A stretch of DNA of 64,000 nucleotides from Shewanella colwelliana ATCC 39565. GTDB taxonomy: Bacteria > Pseudomonadota > Gammaproteobacteria > Enterobacterales > Shewanellaceae. Each line of letters begins with the position of its first letter. Within the stretch, counting starts at the first letter, position 1. The DNA lies in NCBI RefSeq assembly GCF_000518705.1, contig NZ_JAEC01000023.1:23132-87131 (forward strand). The letters are read 5' to 3'. The notes under the pieces were generated by a model. It did no database searches. It had not been told where the DNA came from and saw nothing but the letters and a program-made list of their open reading frames with translations. The position numbers were made by a program, and so were the translations under genes. Positions 28,708 to 38,762 of this stretch are shown piece by piece.

Positions 28708-30649
28708 CTATTTGTCCCTTTAATGGAAGTGTAACTAATACAGTTAACCCCTTTGGCGGAATGGCTGAAATAAAGGTTAGATTGCCACGGGCTTTTAAAT
28801 CATCTAACTCCGTGGTTGCCTTTTGATTGTTGAAGGCCCGAATTTTACCACCATGCTCCTCGACAATACGCTTACATACAACCATGCCTAATCCTAGGCC
28901 ATTCGCTTTTGACGTTTCAAAAGGAAAAAATAATCGTTGTAGTGCGTCATCGTTCAGTCCGACCCCTGAATCTGTAATAACAATATGTACTTGGCCAGCG
29001 TCATCTAACACACTAATTTGTAATCTTGGTTTATGACTGGTTTCCATAGCATCTAAAGCATTACGGATCAGGTTAACCAAAACCTGCTGCATTAAACTTT
29101 GGTCTACTGAGACGGTTATCGGCCAAAGTGCCAACTGAGGGACTAATTTCATCCGTTTAAAATCTGGCTGCATTAAATTTAACGTCTCATCTATGAGATC
29201 CTTTAAATCACAATTTTGATAAACACTTGGCTGCTGGCAAAACTGGCGAAAACGCTTGATCGTGCTCTGGGCCCGATCGACCTGCAGAATGGTTTTATTG
29301 AGCGCTTGTTTTAAGTCAGTTTGAGTCTCATCCAGACGATAGATACAACCTTGAGTTAAGTATCTAATACCTGCCAATGGTTGATTTAACTCATGGGCGA
29401 TACCCGAGGCCATCTCACCCGTTAAGAGTACACGCTGTGCCTTATAGAACTGCTTTTGCTGCTCAAACAGGGCTTTTTGGGTATGTTTATGTTGCGCCAT
29501 CTCATCGCTTAAAGCCTTGGTGCGTTTAACCACGAGGCGTTTAACTCGAAGATGATGAAAGTAGCCTAACAGTAAACCAATAGCGATTAATAATGCCCAA
29601 GGTGTTGCATCTTCTGCCAAACGTTGCCAGTTGGTCACAAATGGCCAACGTTGGAGATTTTTTAATAGCGCAAAGACATGGCTATCATTGACCGGAACCG
29701 ACCAATACTTGTAATGACCAGCGACCGCCTGTGTGTCTTGCGCGGTTATTGCTAATAACGCACGCACTATTGCAGAAGCCGCTTTATGATCGGTTTTACC
29801 TAACTTAGAAAATGCGTAGGAAGGATATAGTTGGCTAGAGGTTTGACAACCAATATCGCTATCCGTTTTGGGGAGCAGAATATGTAAAGCGTTGGGAGGA
29901 ATAAGATGACGAGCTAATGCCGACTCCAGTACACAGGTTGGTAAAATCGCCACATCGGCACGACCATCTAGCACCTGATCAAGCAGTTTATCTTGTGGGA
30001 ATCCAACAAAACTTAGGTGTTTTAAGTCAGCAAGTGGATTGAGCCCTTGTTTCACCATTTCGCCTGCAAGGATTTGAAAACCACCAAAGGCATTAGGATC
30101 TGACGACACAACCTTAAGGTGCATCAAATCTTGAAAATGCCGAATATTAAGTGATTGCTTAGCGATTAAGGCACTACCCACTGCATGTTCAGGTGAGACT
30201 TGATTGCGCGGCATCAAGGTCAACAGATGGCTTACGCCATAATCTTTTTTGAATGCTACCGTTATCAAAGCATTACCAATAATGAAGTCCAGTTCTTCCC
30301 TTGATACCTTTTCTACCAACTCATTAGGAGTAAGGGGAATAAGCTCTAGCGGAATACCTGTTTCCTGGCTGACGCGTGCTAATGTTGGTGCCCAGCGTTT
30401 ATAAACGGCATCGGGTGCAGCAAACGCCAATGCACCAACTCTTAGAGGCGTGATGATAGTCGTGGTACTGACGCTGTGTTCACCTAGCTTTTCCGCAACA
30501 TCATTGGTATCGGTAGCATTAGTAAAATGACTCGCATCCTCTTGTGCGACGGCGAAACAAGCACCGCATACCAACAGCAATGTCATCGATGTTCGTCTTA
30601 ATGTGGGGCAGATAACACTGCAAAAACTAGAAATAGCACGTCGATTCAT
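28700..30649 (-). CDS. TtrS-like sensor histidine kinase with PhnD-type periplasmic domain
   Basis: 649-residue kinase. A signal segment and a periplasmic substrate-binding domain of the PhnD/TtrS type span about residues 50-335 (LRVGALAFAAPDAVYKRWAP). One membrane helix follows near 345-365. The HisKA box is ASGIAHELNQPLAGI, and the HATPase motifs are NLIRNALDAM, DSGVGL and GLGLGMVVCK. TtrS in Salmonella senses tetrathionate; here the ligand is unknown because no tetrathionate reductase is adjacent. It forms an operon with the downstream regulator and is near an ApbE/FMN-protein/porin group. Confidence 0.88.
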   Translation of the reverse strand: MNRRAISSFCSVICPTLRRTSMTLLLVCGACFAVAQEDASHFTNATDTNDVAEKLGEHSVSTTTIITPLRVGALAFAAPDAVYKRWAPTLARVSQETGIPLELIPLTPNELVEKVSREELDFIIGNALITVAFKKDYGVSHLLTLMPRNQVSPEHAVGSALIAKQSLNIRHFQDLMHLKVVSSDPNAFGGFQILAGEMVKQGLNPLADLKHLSFVGFPQDKLLDQVLDGRADVAILPTCVLESALARHLIPPNALHILLPKTDSDIGCQTSSQLYPSYAFSKLGKTDHKAASAIVRALLAITAQDTQAVAGHYKYWSVPVNDSHVFALLKNLQRWPFVTNWQRLAEDATPWALLIAIGLLLGYFHHLRVKRLVVKRTKALSDEMAQHKHTQKALFEQQKQFYKAQRVLLTGEMASGIAHELNQPLAGIRYLTQGCIYRLDETQTDLKQALNKTILQVDRAQSTIKRFRQFCQQPSVYQNCDLKDLIDETLNLMQPDFKRMKLVPQLALWPITVSVDQSLMQQVLVNLIRNALDAMETSHKPRLQISVLDDAGQVHIVITDSGVGLNDDALQRLFFPFETSKANGLGLGMVVCKRIVEEHGGKIRAFNNQKATTELDDLKARGNLTFISAIPPKGLTVLVTLPLKGQIDV

Positions 30650-30858
30650 AAGTGCTCACGTCAGCGGAGAATTGAATCTATTATGGCGCATAACTCACTA
30701 TTTTCTTAATCCCTTAATTAGCAGTGGTGATCTTGCTCACAGACAAAGTATGTATGCGGTAAACCGCTATATAAATATCAAGTGTTATTTATATATAATA
30801 TTGATGGATTCATCTTTACTAGCGAAACAATATTAATATCAACAGACATGAAGTAGGA

Positions 30859-32040
30859 CTAATTGCCAGTGAAAGAGTCAAATTTATTTGATTTAACTTT
30901 ATCACCTTGTTCATTTAAATACCAAACGGCTTCGATATAATCCCTTTTATTCACATAGTCCAATGCTGTTTGTAATGGCATTAAAAATAACATTGTCGAT
31001 ATCACATCAGCGTACAACTGATGACTATTTAGTACAACGGTTGTAGCGATTCCTTTAGGTTTTGGATAAAGCGTTTTTGGATCGATAAGGTGGTGGTATT
31101 GCTGGCCATTAACCACAAAGTAACGCAAATAGTTACCGCTACTGACAACTGTAATATCCTTGCCTGTGATCACTTCATGATATTGACCTGATGGTTCATT
31201 ACATTTGGCAAGCTGATAGTTACTCTTTTTACACACAGGATCTTCAACCGCAGTGGCAAACTGTCTTCCTTCAGGATGCAACCCCAAGTGTCTAATATTG
31301 CCACCAGCATTAATTATAAATTGCTCTGCACCATCTACCTTTAATTGATCGTAGACCTTCTCAGCCATCCATCCTTTTGCTATACCGCCTAAATCTATGC
31401 TCATTCCCGGTTTCATGCGCACTGTGTTATGGACACGATCTAATGAGACATCATCAATGTTGGTTAACAGTGCAGCATGATTTAACTCAGTTTGGCTAGG
31501 TATGGAGCATTCTGAGGCCTGACTATTACCTTTTAAACATGCAAAGCGATGAGTGCGCCAAAGATCGATCACTGGCGATAGTGCAATATTGAAATAACCA
31601 CCGCTGCGCTGATGCCAATCGATGCCCGCAGCGATTAACTCTGTCAACAGTGGGTCAATCTGATGTTTTTCTGCTGGTGATTCGTTGATGGTCTTAATGT
31701 TAGTGACATGCCCATAGGTGCTGTAATTTGAGGCGAGATAGTGGTACTCCTGAATAACGGACAAGGCATTGCACAGCATCGATTTAGCCTTTTTGTGCTC
31801 TACGTTATACAGAGTTATTGACACCGAAGTACCAAAATAATTAACGGTATTTAGGCTGGCTTCATCATCATTAATGTTGATCAAAGCATTATTTTCACAT
31901 TGATAGAAGTTGGATAACGTTGCTGGTGGGTATTTGTTTTGTGGCAAGTTATTAGCCAATGGGTCGCTACTGGCAAACACAGTTGAACTTATTGCTAACA
32001 ATATTACTAAGGTAGTCAAATGTTGATTTATTAATTTCAT
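30859..32040 (-). CDS. FAD:protein FMN transferase (ApbE family)
   Basis: 393-residue secreted ApbE-type flavin transferase that attaches FMN covalently to Thr or Ser in extracytoplasmic proteins. A signal peptide (MKLINQHLTTLVILLAISST) is followed by SGGYFNIALSPVIDLWR, DLGGIAKGWMAE, INAGGNIRHLG, HLIDPKT and a C-terminal Mg-binding-type DVISTM. There is no lipobox. It is divergent from the FMN-binding lipoprotein gene, which carries an ApbE target motif, so enzyme and substrate are side by side. Confidence 0.9.
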   Translation of the reverse strand: MKLINQHLTTLVILLAISSTVFASSDPLANNLPQNKYPPATLSNFYQCENNALININDDEASLNTVNYFGTSVSITLYNVEHKKAKSMLCNALSVIQEYHYLASNYSTYGHVTNIKTINESPAEKHQIDPLLTELIAAGIDWHQRSGGYFNIALSPVIDLWRTHRFACLKGNSQASECSIPSQTELNHAALLTNIDDVSLDRVHNTVRMKPGMSIDLGGIAKGWMAEKVYDQLKVDGAEQFIINAGGNIRHLGLHPEGRQFATAVEDPVCKKSNYQLAKCNEPSGQYHEVITGKDITVVSSGNYLRYFVVNGQQYHHLIDPKTLYPKPKGIATTVVLNSHQLYADVISTMLFLMPLQTALDYVNKRDYIEAVWYLNEQGDKVKSNKFDSFTGN

Positions 32041-32235
32041 AATATAGATTTCACACTATTAATTTACCTTAGAATTACCACGAATATACTGATAAGGTCA
32101 GTTGTATAACAAACAAATGTTAACTGCGTCATATTTATTAAAGTAAAACTTAAAACCTACGGTTTTCCGCAATTGTTGTTTATTTATGTGTCTTTATGCT
32201 GGTAGTCAATAACCAAATAAAAGGGTAATAAATAG

Positions 32236-33588
32236 ATGGCAACGACTAATTTTTTTAAGCACAGTATTATCTACACGGCTATGACATTCGCAGCACTGAC
32301 CACTGCTGGTTGTGCTAACCAGACGACACAGGGAAAGTATGTTGATGGCGTACATCAAGTACAAGCCAAAGGTAAAAAAAGTCAGATCAAGCTGGAAGTC
32401 AATGTCGAGCAAGGTAGCATCGTTTCTATAAAAACCAAGTCTCACAATGAAACAGAATCACTATTTCTTAATGCTGAACGTTTGCTTCCTCAAATCGTTA
32501 AAAACAATGGCCATGAGGGCATAGATGCCGTCTCTGGTGCGACCTACTCATCAAATGGCATTTTGAAAGCCGTAAACCGCATCCCACGTAGCAATGGTAT
32601 TCAACCAGAGTATGTTGCTGTTGGCGCTAAAGATGATTCAAGCAGTGATGATTTTAAACTTAAGTGGTCAATTCAGCCAAAACTTGGGTTGATCACCGGC
32701 GATTACTACTACCAAGAGGCCCGCTTCCGTCAGGGGCACATGGGTAGTATGACGATAGTGACGAACTCGGACGACATAAATGATGTGATTTTGGCCGAAT
32801 TTAATGAAAGCGGCCGTCCCAACTATTACACCCGTTTATACCAAGACGTTCCAAAGCGCATGTCTGAATACAATTTCTCTATGGGCAAGAAAAAAGGTAC
32901 TGCTTGGGTACAGTCGGCGCTGACCATGGAAAAGTTAATGGTGACACAAGATAAACTCACTTTTGAGCCCAACCCAGATCATGATCCCAAGCTAGCCAAT
33001 AAGTTAAAGGAACCAAACCGTCTTAAGTACCTAGGCATTGACGTTGTGGCCGGTGCATCGAACAGCATTCAACAATCTATGATCCCGCTTACCGCGAAGA
33101 TCTATAACGATATTCACAGCAATGGCACTCACTATAAGTTTTATCAACATGCTGAAAAAATCAATAATGCAAAAGGCAAATGGACAGGCGTCACGGCGAT
33201 GTTACGTATCGTCGTCGACACCGACACCAAGCAGATAACAAAGGCCCACTTTGACGAGATATTTGCAGATGAAAAAGCCCAAATTTCGGATGCATCACTT
33301 AAGAAGTTCTATCGCCAATCTAAGTATGACTCAATCAATTATGTAGAGCCTGCGCGAATCGGCTTTAACGTGATGATCGATGCACTTAATGTCCACCTAC
33401 AAGAAGGTGGGTCGCTGTTCGATATCAATGATTTGCCAGCAACCGGTGACAGCGGTAGCTACGCTGCAACGGGTTTTACTAAACGTTCAGACGCTTGGGA
33501 TCGTTATTTAGTCCAAGCTGAGATCCTTTATACCCAGATGCGTGCCGATGGGGTGATTGTTGAGCACAAAAAGCCTTCTTCTAAATAA
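32236..33588 (+). CDS. Flavinylated FMN-binding lipoprotein
   Basis: 450-residue exported protein. The N-terminus ends in a lipobox-like TTAGC with Cys26. The FMN-binding domain carries the flavinylation motif DAVSGATYSS, with Thr103 the predicted FMN attachment site. A second, related motif DVVAGAS at residues 269-275 has Ala where Ser/Thr is usual and may be a degenerate second domain. Such proteins carry electrons outside the cytoplasm. The divergent apbE and downstream porin point to a dedicated extracytoplasmic redox system. The electron donor and acceptor are unknown. Confidence 0.85.
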   Translation: MATTNFFKHSIIYTAMTFAALTTAGCANQTTQGKYVDGVHQVQAKGKKSQIKLEVNVEQGSIVSIKTKSHNETESLFLNAERLLPQIVKNNGHEGIDAVSGATYSSNGILKAVNRIPRSNGIQPEYVAVGAKDDSSSDDFKLKWSIQPKLGLITGDYYYQEARFRQGHMGSMTIVTNSDDINDVILAEFNESGRPNYYTRLYQDVPKRMSEYNFSMGKKKGTAWVQSALTMEKLMVTQDKLTFEPNPDHDPKLANKLKEPNRLKYLGIDVVAGASNSIQQSMIPLTAKIYNDIHSNGTHYKFYQHAEKINNAKGKWTGVTAMLRIVVDTDTKQITKAHFDEIFADEKAQISDASLKKFYRQSKYDSINYVEPARIGFNVMIDALNVHLQEGGSLFDINDLPATGDSGSYAATGFTKRSDAWDRYLVQAEILYTQMRADGVIVEHKKPSSK

Positions 33589-33616
33589 TTCAAAAAGACC
33601 AATAGAGATGATGATT

Positions 33617-34657
33617 ATGAAAAATTTCACGCTTACAATATTAGCTAGCAGTATGTTTATCGCGCCACAGGTAATAGCCGATGATCTGATTGATGTTTAC
33701 GGTCGGCTCGATTATTCGGTGACGAGTTCAGACAGCGGCAGCGCTACCCATAATGGTAAAAGTGGCACGATTCTAGAAAATAACTTCAGTCGCATCGGTG
33801 TTAAAGGTCAATCCGCACTTAATGAAGACTGGTCTCTTTTCTATAAAGTTGAAGTGGGTGTAAATGGTGCGTCGCAAGACAAAGGCAATAACCCATTTTC
33901 TGCTCGTCCAACCTTCATTGGCCTTAAGCATCAGGCTGCAGGTCAGCTTGCCGTTGGGCGCATCGATCCGGTATTTAAGATGAGTAAGGGCTTTGCCGAT
34001 GCGTTTGATAATTACAGCTTGAAGCATGATCGTTTAATGCCCGGCGACAAGCGCCATGGTGACTCGTTTGAATACAAGAGCCCTAAATGGAATAAGTTGC
34101 AGCTTGGCGCTAGCTATCTAATGGAAGATAACTATTTTAAAGATTCTGACGTTCGTAAAGATAATGGTAACTATCAAGTTGCCTTGACATACGGTGATAA
34201 GTTTTTCAAAAGTGGGGATTTCTATCTAGGCGCTGCTTTCTCAGATGGTATTGAGGATATTAAAGCAACCCGTTTAGTTGGCCATGTAAAGTTCGATAAA
34301 GTGAAATTTGGCACCATTATTCAGCAGACTGAATTGGTCAACCCGACTAAGCCACATTACCAAGACAGAGACGGTATATGTTTCATTGTCAGTGCAACGT
34401 ATCAAATTGATGAGCTGTTGCTGAAGCTACAATACGGTAATGATGATTCGGGAACCGGTAAAATTGCAGGCCGAGTGTACGATACGTTAGGTGAATCAGC
34501 TTTGTTGGTCCCTGAAGTGTCGCAATGGGCGGTTGGTGCTGAGTATCGCTTGTCAAAATCAACCCGTATTCATACAGAAGTAGGCCAGTTTGACGTTAAA
34601 CAGTACGATGATTTTGACGACACCATCGTTAGCCTAGGTTTGCGTTTTGACTTCTAA
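33617..34657 (+). CDS. Outer membrane porin
   Basis: 346-residue gram-negative general porin. The signal peptide MKNFTLTILASSMFIAPQVIA is followed by DDLIDVYGRLDYS, and the C-terminus is GLRFDF with terminal Phe, the beta-barrel assembly signal. The start is taken as ATG 33617, with a GAG-rich site upstream. It lies 28 bp after the FMN-lipoprotein stop, so it is probably in the same transcript. It may admit the substrate or acceptor of that redox system. Confidence 0.88.
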   Translation: MKNFTLTILASSMFIAPQVIADDLIDVYGRLDYSVTSSDSGSATHNGKSGTILENNFSRIGVKGQSALNEDWSLFYKVEVGVNGASQDKGNNPFSARPTFIGLKHQAAGQLAVGRIDPVFKMSKGFADAFDNYSLKHDRLMPGDKRHGDSFEYKSPKWNKLQLGASYLMEDNYFKDSDVRKDNGNYQVALTYGDKFFKSGDFYLGAAFSDGIEDIKATRLVGHVKFDKVKFGTIIQQTELVNPTKPHYQDRDGICFIVSATYQIDELLLKLQYGNDDSGTGKIAGRVYDTLGESALLVPEVSQWAVGAEYRLSKSTRIHTEVGQFDVKQYDDFDDTIVSLGLRFDF

Positions 34658-34724
34658 TACGTATTGAGCAATTTCATCTGCGTAACCCCCGCAGTTAAGC
34701 ACATGGATGTGCCCCCCTTTAGTT

Positions 34725-35168
34725 TTATCGCCAATCGATTTCAACATTTGCCATCTTGCCCAAGTTACAGGCTTCACACAGAATTTGCAGATTATCGATA
34801 TCTAACGCTAATTCAGGATAGCGGCATCTCGGTTTTATGTGGTCGACATGCAACACGGCACCACTTTTTGGTGTAGCACCACAACAGACACAACGCCTTT
34901 CATAATACTCTAACGCCTGTAGACGCAGCGCCCGCCAAGCCTTGGTTTTATAAAAATCGACAGTTTGATCTGTTTGTAGGTCCTCAGCGGGGGCATTAAA
35001 GCTTAAGTGACCTTGTGAACCACTGAAAAAAGAGGCATTAATGTCCACTTCCTCACGATGCTTAGGCAACCACTTGTTGATGTTGCGTAAAGCGCTTTTC
35101 TCAGTTTTATAATGCTTGGTTCTAATACTATCACCGAGCCTAAACGTCACACTAAACAATCGCTCCAT
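34725..35168 (-). CDS. HNH endonuclease-domain protein
   Basis: 147-residue protein with a C-terminal HNH nuclease domain: CxxC pair CVCCG, catalytic core HVDHIKPR, then NLQILCEACNLGK. The N-terminal 70 residues are a basic, unrecognised segment. The GAGG ribosome binding site supports the start. It is convergent with the porin. Its role is unknown. It stands alone, without an obvious partner such as a toxin-immunity or restriction gene. Confidence 0.8.
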   Translation of the reverse strand: MERLFSVTFRLGDSIRTKHYKTEKSALRNINKWLPKHREEVDINASFFSGSQGHLSFNAPAEDLQTDQTVDFYKTKAWRALRLQALEYYERRCVCCGATPKSGAVLHVDHIKPRCRYPELALDIDNLQILCEACNLGKMANVEIDWR

Positions 35169-35272
35169 ACTTGCCTCGCTAAATTTTTGAAACCGGCTTT
35201 ATTTCATCACGTTACTCTTTTTGATGGTCAGGTTTAAGGTTATCATGAGCAACCAAGGATTAGGAGCACACC

Positions 35273-35827
35273 ATGCAGATAGCCAATAGCCCTCGATTAC
35301 AGTTTGAGATGATCACTTATCGTGATGCCGATTTACTGTTTGAACTTGACCAAGATCCACAAGTCATGCGCTACATTAATGGTGGTACACCTTCAACAAT
35401 GTCTGATATCACGGAAAAATTTATTCCACGCGTCGAGGCCTTTACTAACGTAGAAAAAGGATGGGGATTATGGAAAGTGACAACACTTGCCTCTGAAGAC
35501 CCACGGCCAGCACAGTTTATCGGTTGGATTTTAGTGCGCCCAATGGATTTCTTCAGTGATCAGCCCAACTGTCATGATATTGAAATTGGCTGGCGATTTA
35601 AACGATGCAGTTGGGGTAAGGGTTATGCCACAGAAGCGGCACATGCTGTGGCTGATGCGATTGCAGCGCAACCGGAGGTGACTCATCTCTCAGCCATTGC
35701 TGATGACGCTAATTTCGGATCCATTAATATCATGAAAAAACTCGGCATGGATTTTATTAAAGTCGATACCTATGACGTACATGGCCGTGATGTTGACGTC
35801 GTCTGCTACCAAAAGCGCGTTAAATAG
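35273..35827 (+). CDS. GNAT family N-acetyltransferase
   Basis: 184-residue acetyltransferase of the RimJ/RimL-like group. The N-terminal strand-helix is SPRLQFEMITYRDADLLFEL, and the acetyl-CoA loop region is RFKRCSWGKGYATEAAHA. The C-terminal segment ANFGSINIMKKLGM is characteristic. The acceptor is unknown. The ribosome binding site is GGAG. It is apparently monocistronic, with a hairpin terminator downstream. Confidence 0.8.
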   Translation: MQIANSPRLQFEMITYRDADLLFELDQDPQVMRYINGGTPSTMSDITEKFIPRVEAFTNVEKGWGLWKVTTLASEDPRPAQFIGWILVRPMDFFSDQPNCHDIEIGWRFKRCSWGKGYATEAAHAVADAIAAQPEVTHLSAIADDANFGSINIMKKLGMDFIKVDTYDVHGRDVDVVCYQKRVK

Positions 35828-35865
35828 CTGCAAGCACACCAATTTAGTAAGCAGATGTGTTCTAT

Positions 35866-35892
35866 AGCTAGCCTTCTCCTTGCTAGCTTTGT
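35866..35892 (+). terminator. Hairpin terminator after the GNAT gene
   Basis: AGCTAGC ... GCTAGCT perfect 7-bp stem followed by TTTGTT. Confidence 0.65.
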
Positions 35893-36005
35893 TAACATTC
35901 GACACAAAATCGCCACACATACGCGACCTTTACGGTGTGAACTATCACCTTAAGGGCTATCTGTATGGGCGACGTATTGACATTATTCTTATAAAAGGGA
36001 ACTCC

Positions 36006-38585
36006 ATGTATCGTATCGTCACCTCAGGGCTTGTGACTGCGGCGCTCATTAGTAGTGCACCGTTAAGCGCGAATGAATTTGTGTTAAGTAAAGTAGCCAA
36101 ACCGATATCTCAAGCGATAAAACTGTCTCTGGACCCAGCGCTGGATAACTTTTCTGGATCAACACAAATCCAAATTGAAGTGTTGAACAACACCAAAACT
36201 ATCGATATCAATGGCGTTGCCTATACGGCCACTAATATTAAACTCGATGGCGTCAGCCAATGTGACATGACATCAAAAATGCTTGATACTGGCATTGTTA
36301 AACTCCATTGTGCTAACGAAATCGTCCCCGGCAAGTACACATTGTCGATGGATTTTACTGCCCCCTATAATCGTCAGTCGGTTGGCCTTTATAAGACAAT
36401 AGATGGTGATTTGCCGTACCTGTTTACTCAGTTTGAAATGAGCGACGCGCGACGCGCATTCCCCGTTTTTGACGAACCAGAGTACAAAATACCATTTCAG
36501 GTGACCATCACGGCCCCAAGCGGTGACAAGGTTTATAGCAACACTCCAGAAATCAGTACTAACGTGGCAGGGGAAATGACTACCCATACCTTTGCGCAGA
36601 CAAAACCTATCTCATCTTATCTCGTCGCGTTTGCTGTAGGTCAGTTTGAAGAGATTGAAGTAACTGGCATGAAAGTGCCGGGAAGGGTGATCACCACTAA
36701 AGGAAAAATTGAGTTAGCGAAATATGCTGCCCAGCAGATGCCTGTGGTGCTTGGTGCGTTAGAAGAGTATTTTGGTGTCGATTATCCCTACGCTAAATTG
36801 GATTCAGTTGCGGTGCCGGAGTTTCCTTTTGGAGCGATGGAAAACGCAGGCTTGGTCACTTACCGTGAAGATATTTTGCTACTGGATGATAACAGCGCGA
36901 CCCAAAATGCACGTCAACGTACGGTATCGATAATCGCTCATGAATTGGCACACCAGTGGTACGGTAACTTAGTGACCATGGCGTGGTGGAATGACTTATG
37001 GCTTAACGAAGCCTTTGCAAGTTGGATGGCCTCTAAAATTACCCATCAGACTCATCCAGAGTTTGAATCAAACCTACGCCTGTCTAAAAACCGTGTTATG
37101 GGCGTCGATGCTCGGCTATCCACCAAACCAATCCGCAAACCCATTAATACCGAAGCCGATATCATGGATGGCCTAGGCTTAGCATACAGCAAAGGCGAAG
37201 CCGTGCTGTCAATGGTTGAGAACTGGATAGGCGAAGAGGCATTCAAAGCGGGGATCCGCGATTATATCAAGACACATGCCTATAAGAACACCACTGCAGA
37301 TGATCTATGGAACGCCTTGGCAAAAGCCTCAGGCAAAGATGTCGCACAAGTGCTGAAAACCTTTATTGAACAATCCGCTTATCCACTTATCACTGCTAAG
37401 GTGTCTGGCAATCGACTCACCTTATCACAGCAACGCTTTGTTACTGCAGGCACCGAAGCGCCAGCACAAACGTGGACTGTTCCCGTATCTGTTAAATTTG
37501 GTGGCACTAAGCTAACCAGTGAACAAACACTGCTGCTTGATGCGCCAAGTAAAACCTTCGAATTACCCTTTGCACCAGCTTGGGTATTTCCTGATGCACA
37601 AGGTATGGGCTACTACCGCTGGTTGCTTGAAGCTAAGCAGATGGACACCTTATTAAGCCACGCTAAAACGGCCCTTAACCCAAGGGAGCGCAAAGCCTTG
37701 ATCTCAGCAGCAGATGCTTTATTGGACGCTGGCTTTATCTCAGGTGGCGATTTACTTAAAATTTTAGGTGAGTTCGTTAATGATCCACATCCACAAATCG
37801 TCTCCAATGCGCTGGGTTATCTGCAAGCGCAAAAAGGGACATTTATCGATGACAGCAACAGAGAATTGTGGGCGAAGTTTGTCACTAAGCGGGCCAAACT
37901 AGCCGTTGACACATACGGGCTAACCACCAAGGCAGGTGAAGACCCACAGATCAGTAAATTGCGCCCTATGTTAATTGCATTGCTTGGGTTTGAAGGTCAA
38001 GACCCTGAAATCATTGACACGGCTAAGGCCCAAACTGCTGCGTACTTAGACAAGGCAAGCAGCGCTGACCCATATCTTATTGCAACATATCTGCAAGTTG
38101 CTGTCTTTAATGGGGATGCCTCATTAATCAAACAGATTAAGACGGTATTTGAGACAACCAAAGATCCGCAGCAAAGAACCAATCTGCTCTATGCACTGGG
38201 CTATGCGCCTGCAGGAGCAATGCAGCTAGATGTTTTGGCTTACAGCATAACAGATAAATTAACGGCGCCAGATTTAAGTTATCTGTTTAGCGGGCAGAGC
38301 TACACCAAAGAACGGGAAGTGGTATTTAGAGATTGGGCCTATGCAAATTACCCAGCACTTGCTGAAAAACTCCCACCGTTCGCACTGCCACGTTTGCCAG
38401 CTTTTGTCGCTGGCGGTTGCGAACTTGCGCCACTTGCTCGTGCCAATACATTTTTTAGCACTAAGATTGAGCAAGTACCTGGTTATGCGCGCAGTTTATC
38501 GAAGCTTGATGAACAAGTTAACAATTGCGTTCAGTTAAAAATACGTGAGCAAGCAAGCGTAGACCACTATCTAAAACAGCTTTAG
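36006..38585 (+). CDS. Secreted M1 family zinc aminopeptidase
   Basis: 859-residue gluzincin aminopeptidase with a signal peptide (MYRIVTSGLVTAALISSAPLS), so periplasmic or outer-surface rather than the cytoplasmic PepN. GAMEN lies at residues 276-280. HELAH at 312-316, followed by Glu335 in NEAFASW, gives the HEXXH-18-E zinc site. The C-terminal third is an ERAP1-like helical domain. I choose ATG 36006, with AAAAGGGA upstream, over an open 42-codon extension. It is followed by a strong terminator. Confidence 0.92.
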   Translation: MYRIVTSGLVTAALISSAPLSANEFVLSKVAKPISQAIKLSLDPALDNFSGSTQIQIEVLNNTKTIDINGVAYTATNIKLDGVSQCDMTSKMLDTGIVKLHCANEIVPGKYTLSMDFTAPYNRQSVGLYKTIDGDLPYLFTQFEMSDARRAFPVFDEPEYKIPFQVTITAPSGDKVYSNTPEISTNVAGEMTTHTFAQTKPISSYLVAFAVGQFEEIEVTGMKVPGRVITTKGKIELAKYAAQQMPVVLGALEEYFGVDYPYAKLDSVAVPEFPFGAMENAGLVTYREDILLLDDNSATQNARQRTVSIIAHELAHQWYGNLVTMAWWNDLWLNEAFASWMASKITHQTHPEFESNLRLSKNRVMGVDARLSTKPIRKPINTEADIMDGLGLAYSKGEAVLSMVENWIGEEAFKAGIRDYIKTHAYKNTTADDLWNALAKASGKDVAQVLKTFIEQSAYPLITAKVSGNRLTLSQQRFVTAGTEAPAQTWTVPVSVKFGGTKLTSEQTLLLDAPSKTFELPFAPAWVFPDAQGMGYYRWLLEAKQMDTLLSHAKTALNPRERKALISAADALLDAGFISGGDLLKILGEFVNDPHPQIVSNALGYLQAQKGTFIDDSNRELWAKFVTKRAKLAVDTYGLTTKAGEDPQISKLRPMLIALLGFEGQDPEIIDTAKAQTAAYLDKASSADPYLIATYLQVAVFNGDASLIKQIKTVFETTKDPQQRTNLLYALGYAPAGAMQLDVLAYSITDKLTAPDLSYLFSGQSYTKEREVVFRDWAYANYPALAEKLPPFALPRLPAFVAGGCELAPLARANTFFSTKIEQVPGYARSLSKLDEQVNNCVQLKIREQASVDHYLKQL

Positions 38586-38602
38586 GTAGAACCGAACGAG
38601 AA

Positions 38603-38626
38603 AAGGCCCGCTAAGCGGGCCTTTTT
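38603..38626 (+). terminator. Rho-independent terminator after the aminopeptidase
   Basis: AAGGCCCGC-taa-GCGGGCCTT perfect stem followed by a T run. Confidence 0.92.
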
Positions 38627-38762
38627 ATTTTAAGGCGATTGAAAACCTAATAACACATGACTCAACAGTAAATAATTGGTCTAAGGAATTAATAGCCTTT
38701 AGCTAATGTAAATCTAGTTCTTCTTTGGTAAAATGCGGCAAAATTTCCAGTGAGAGTTAACT

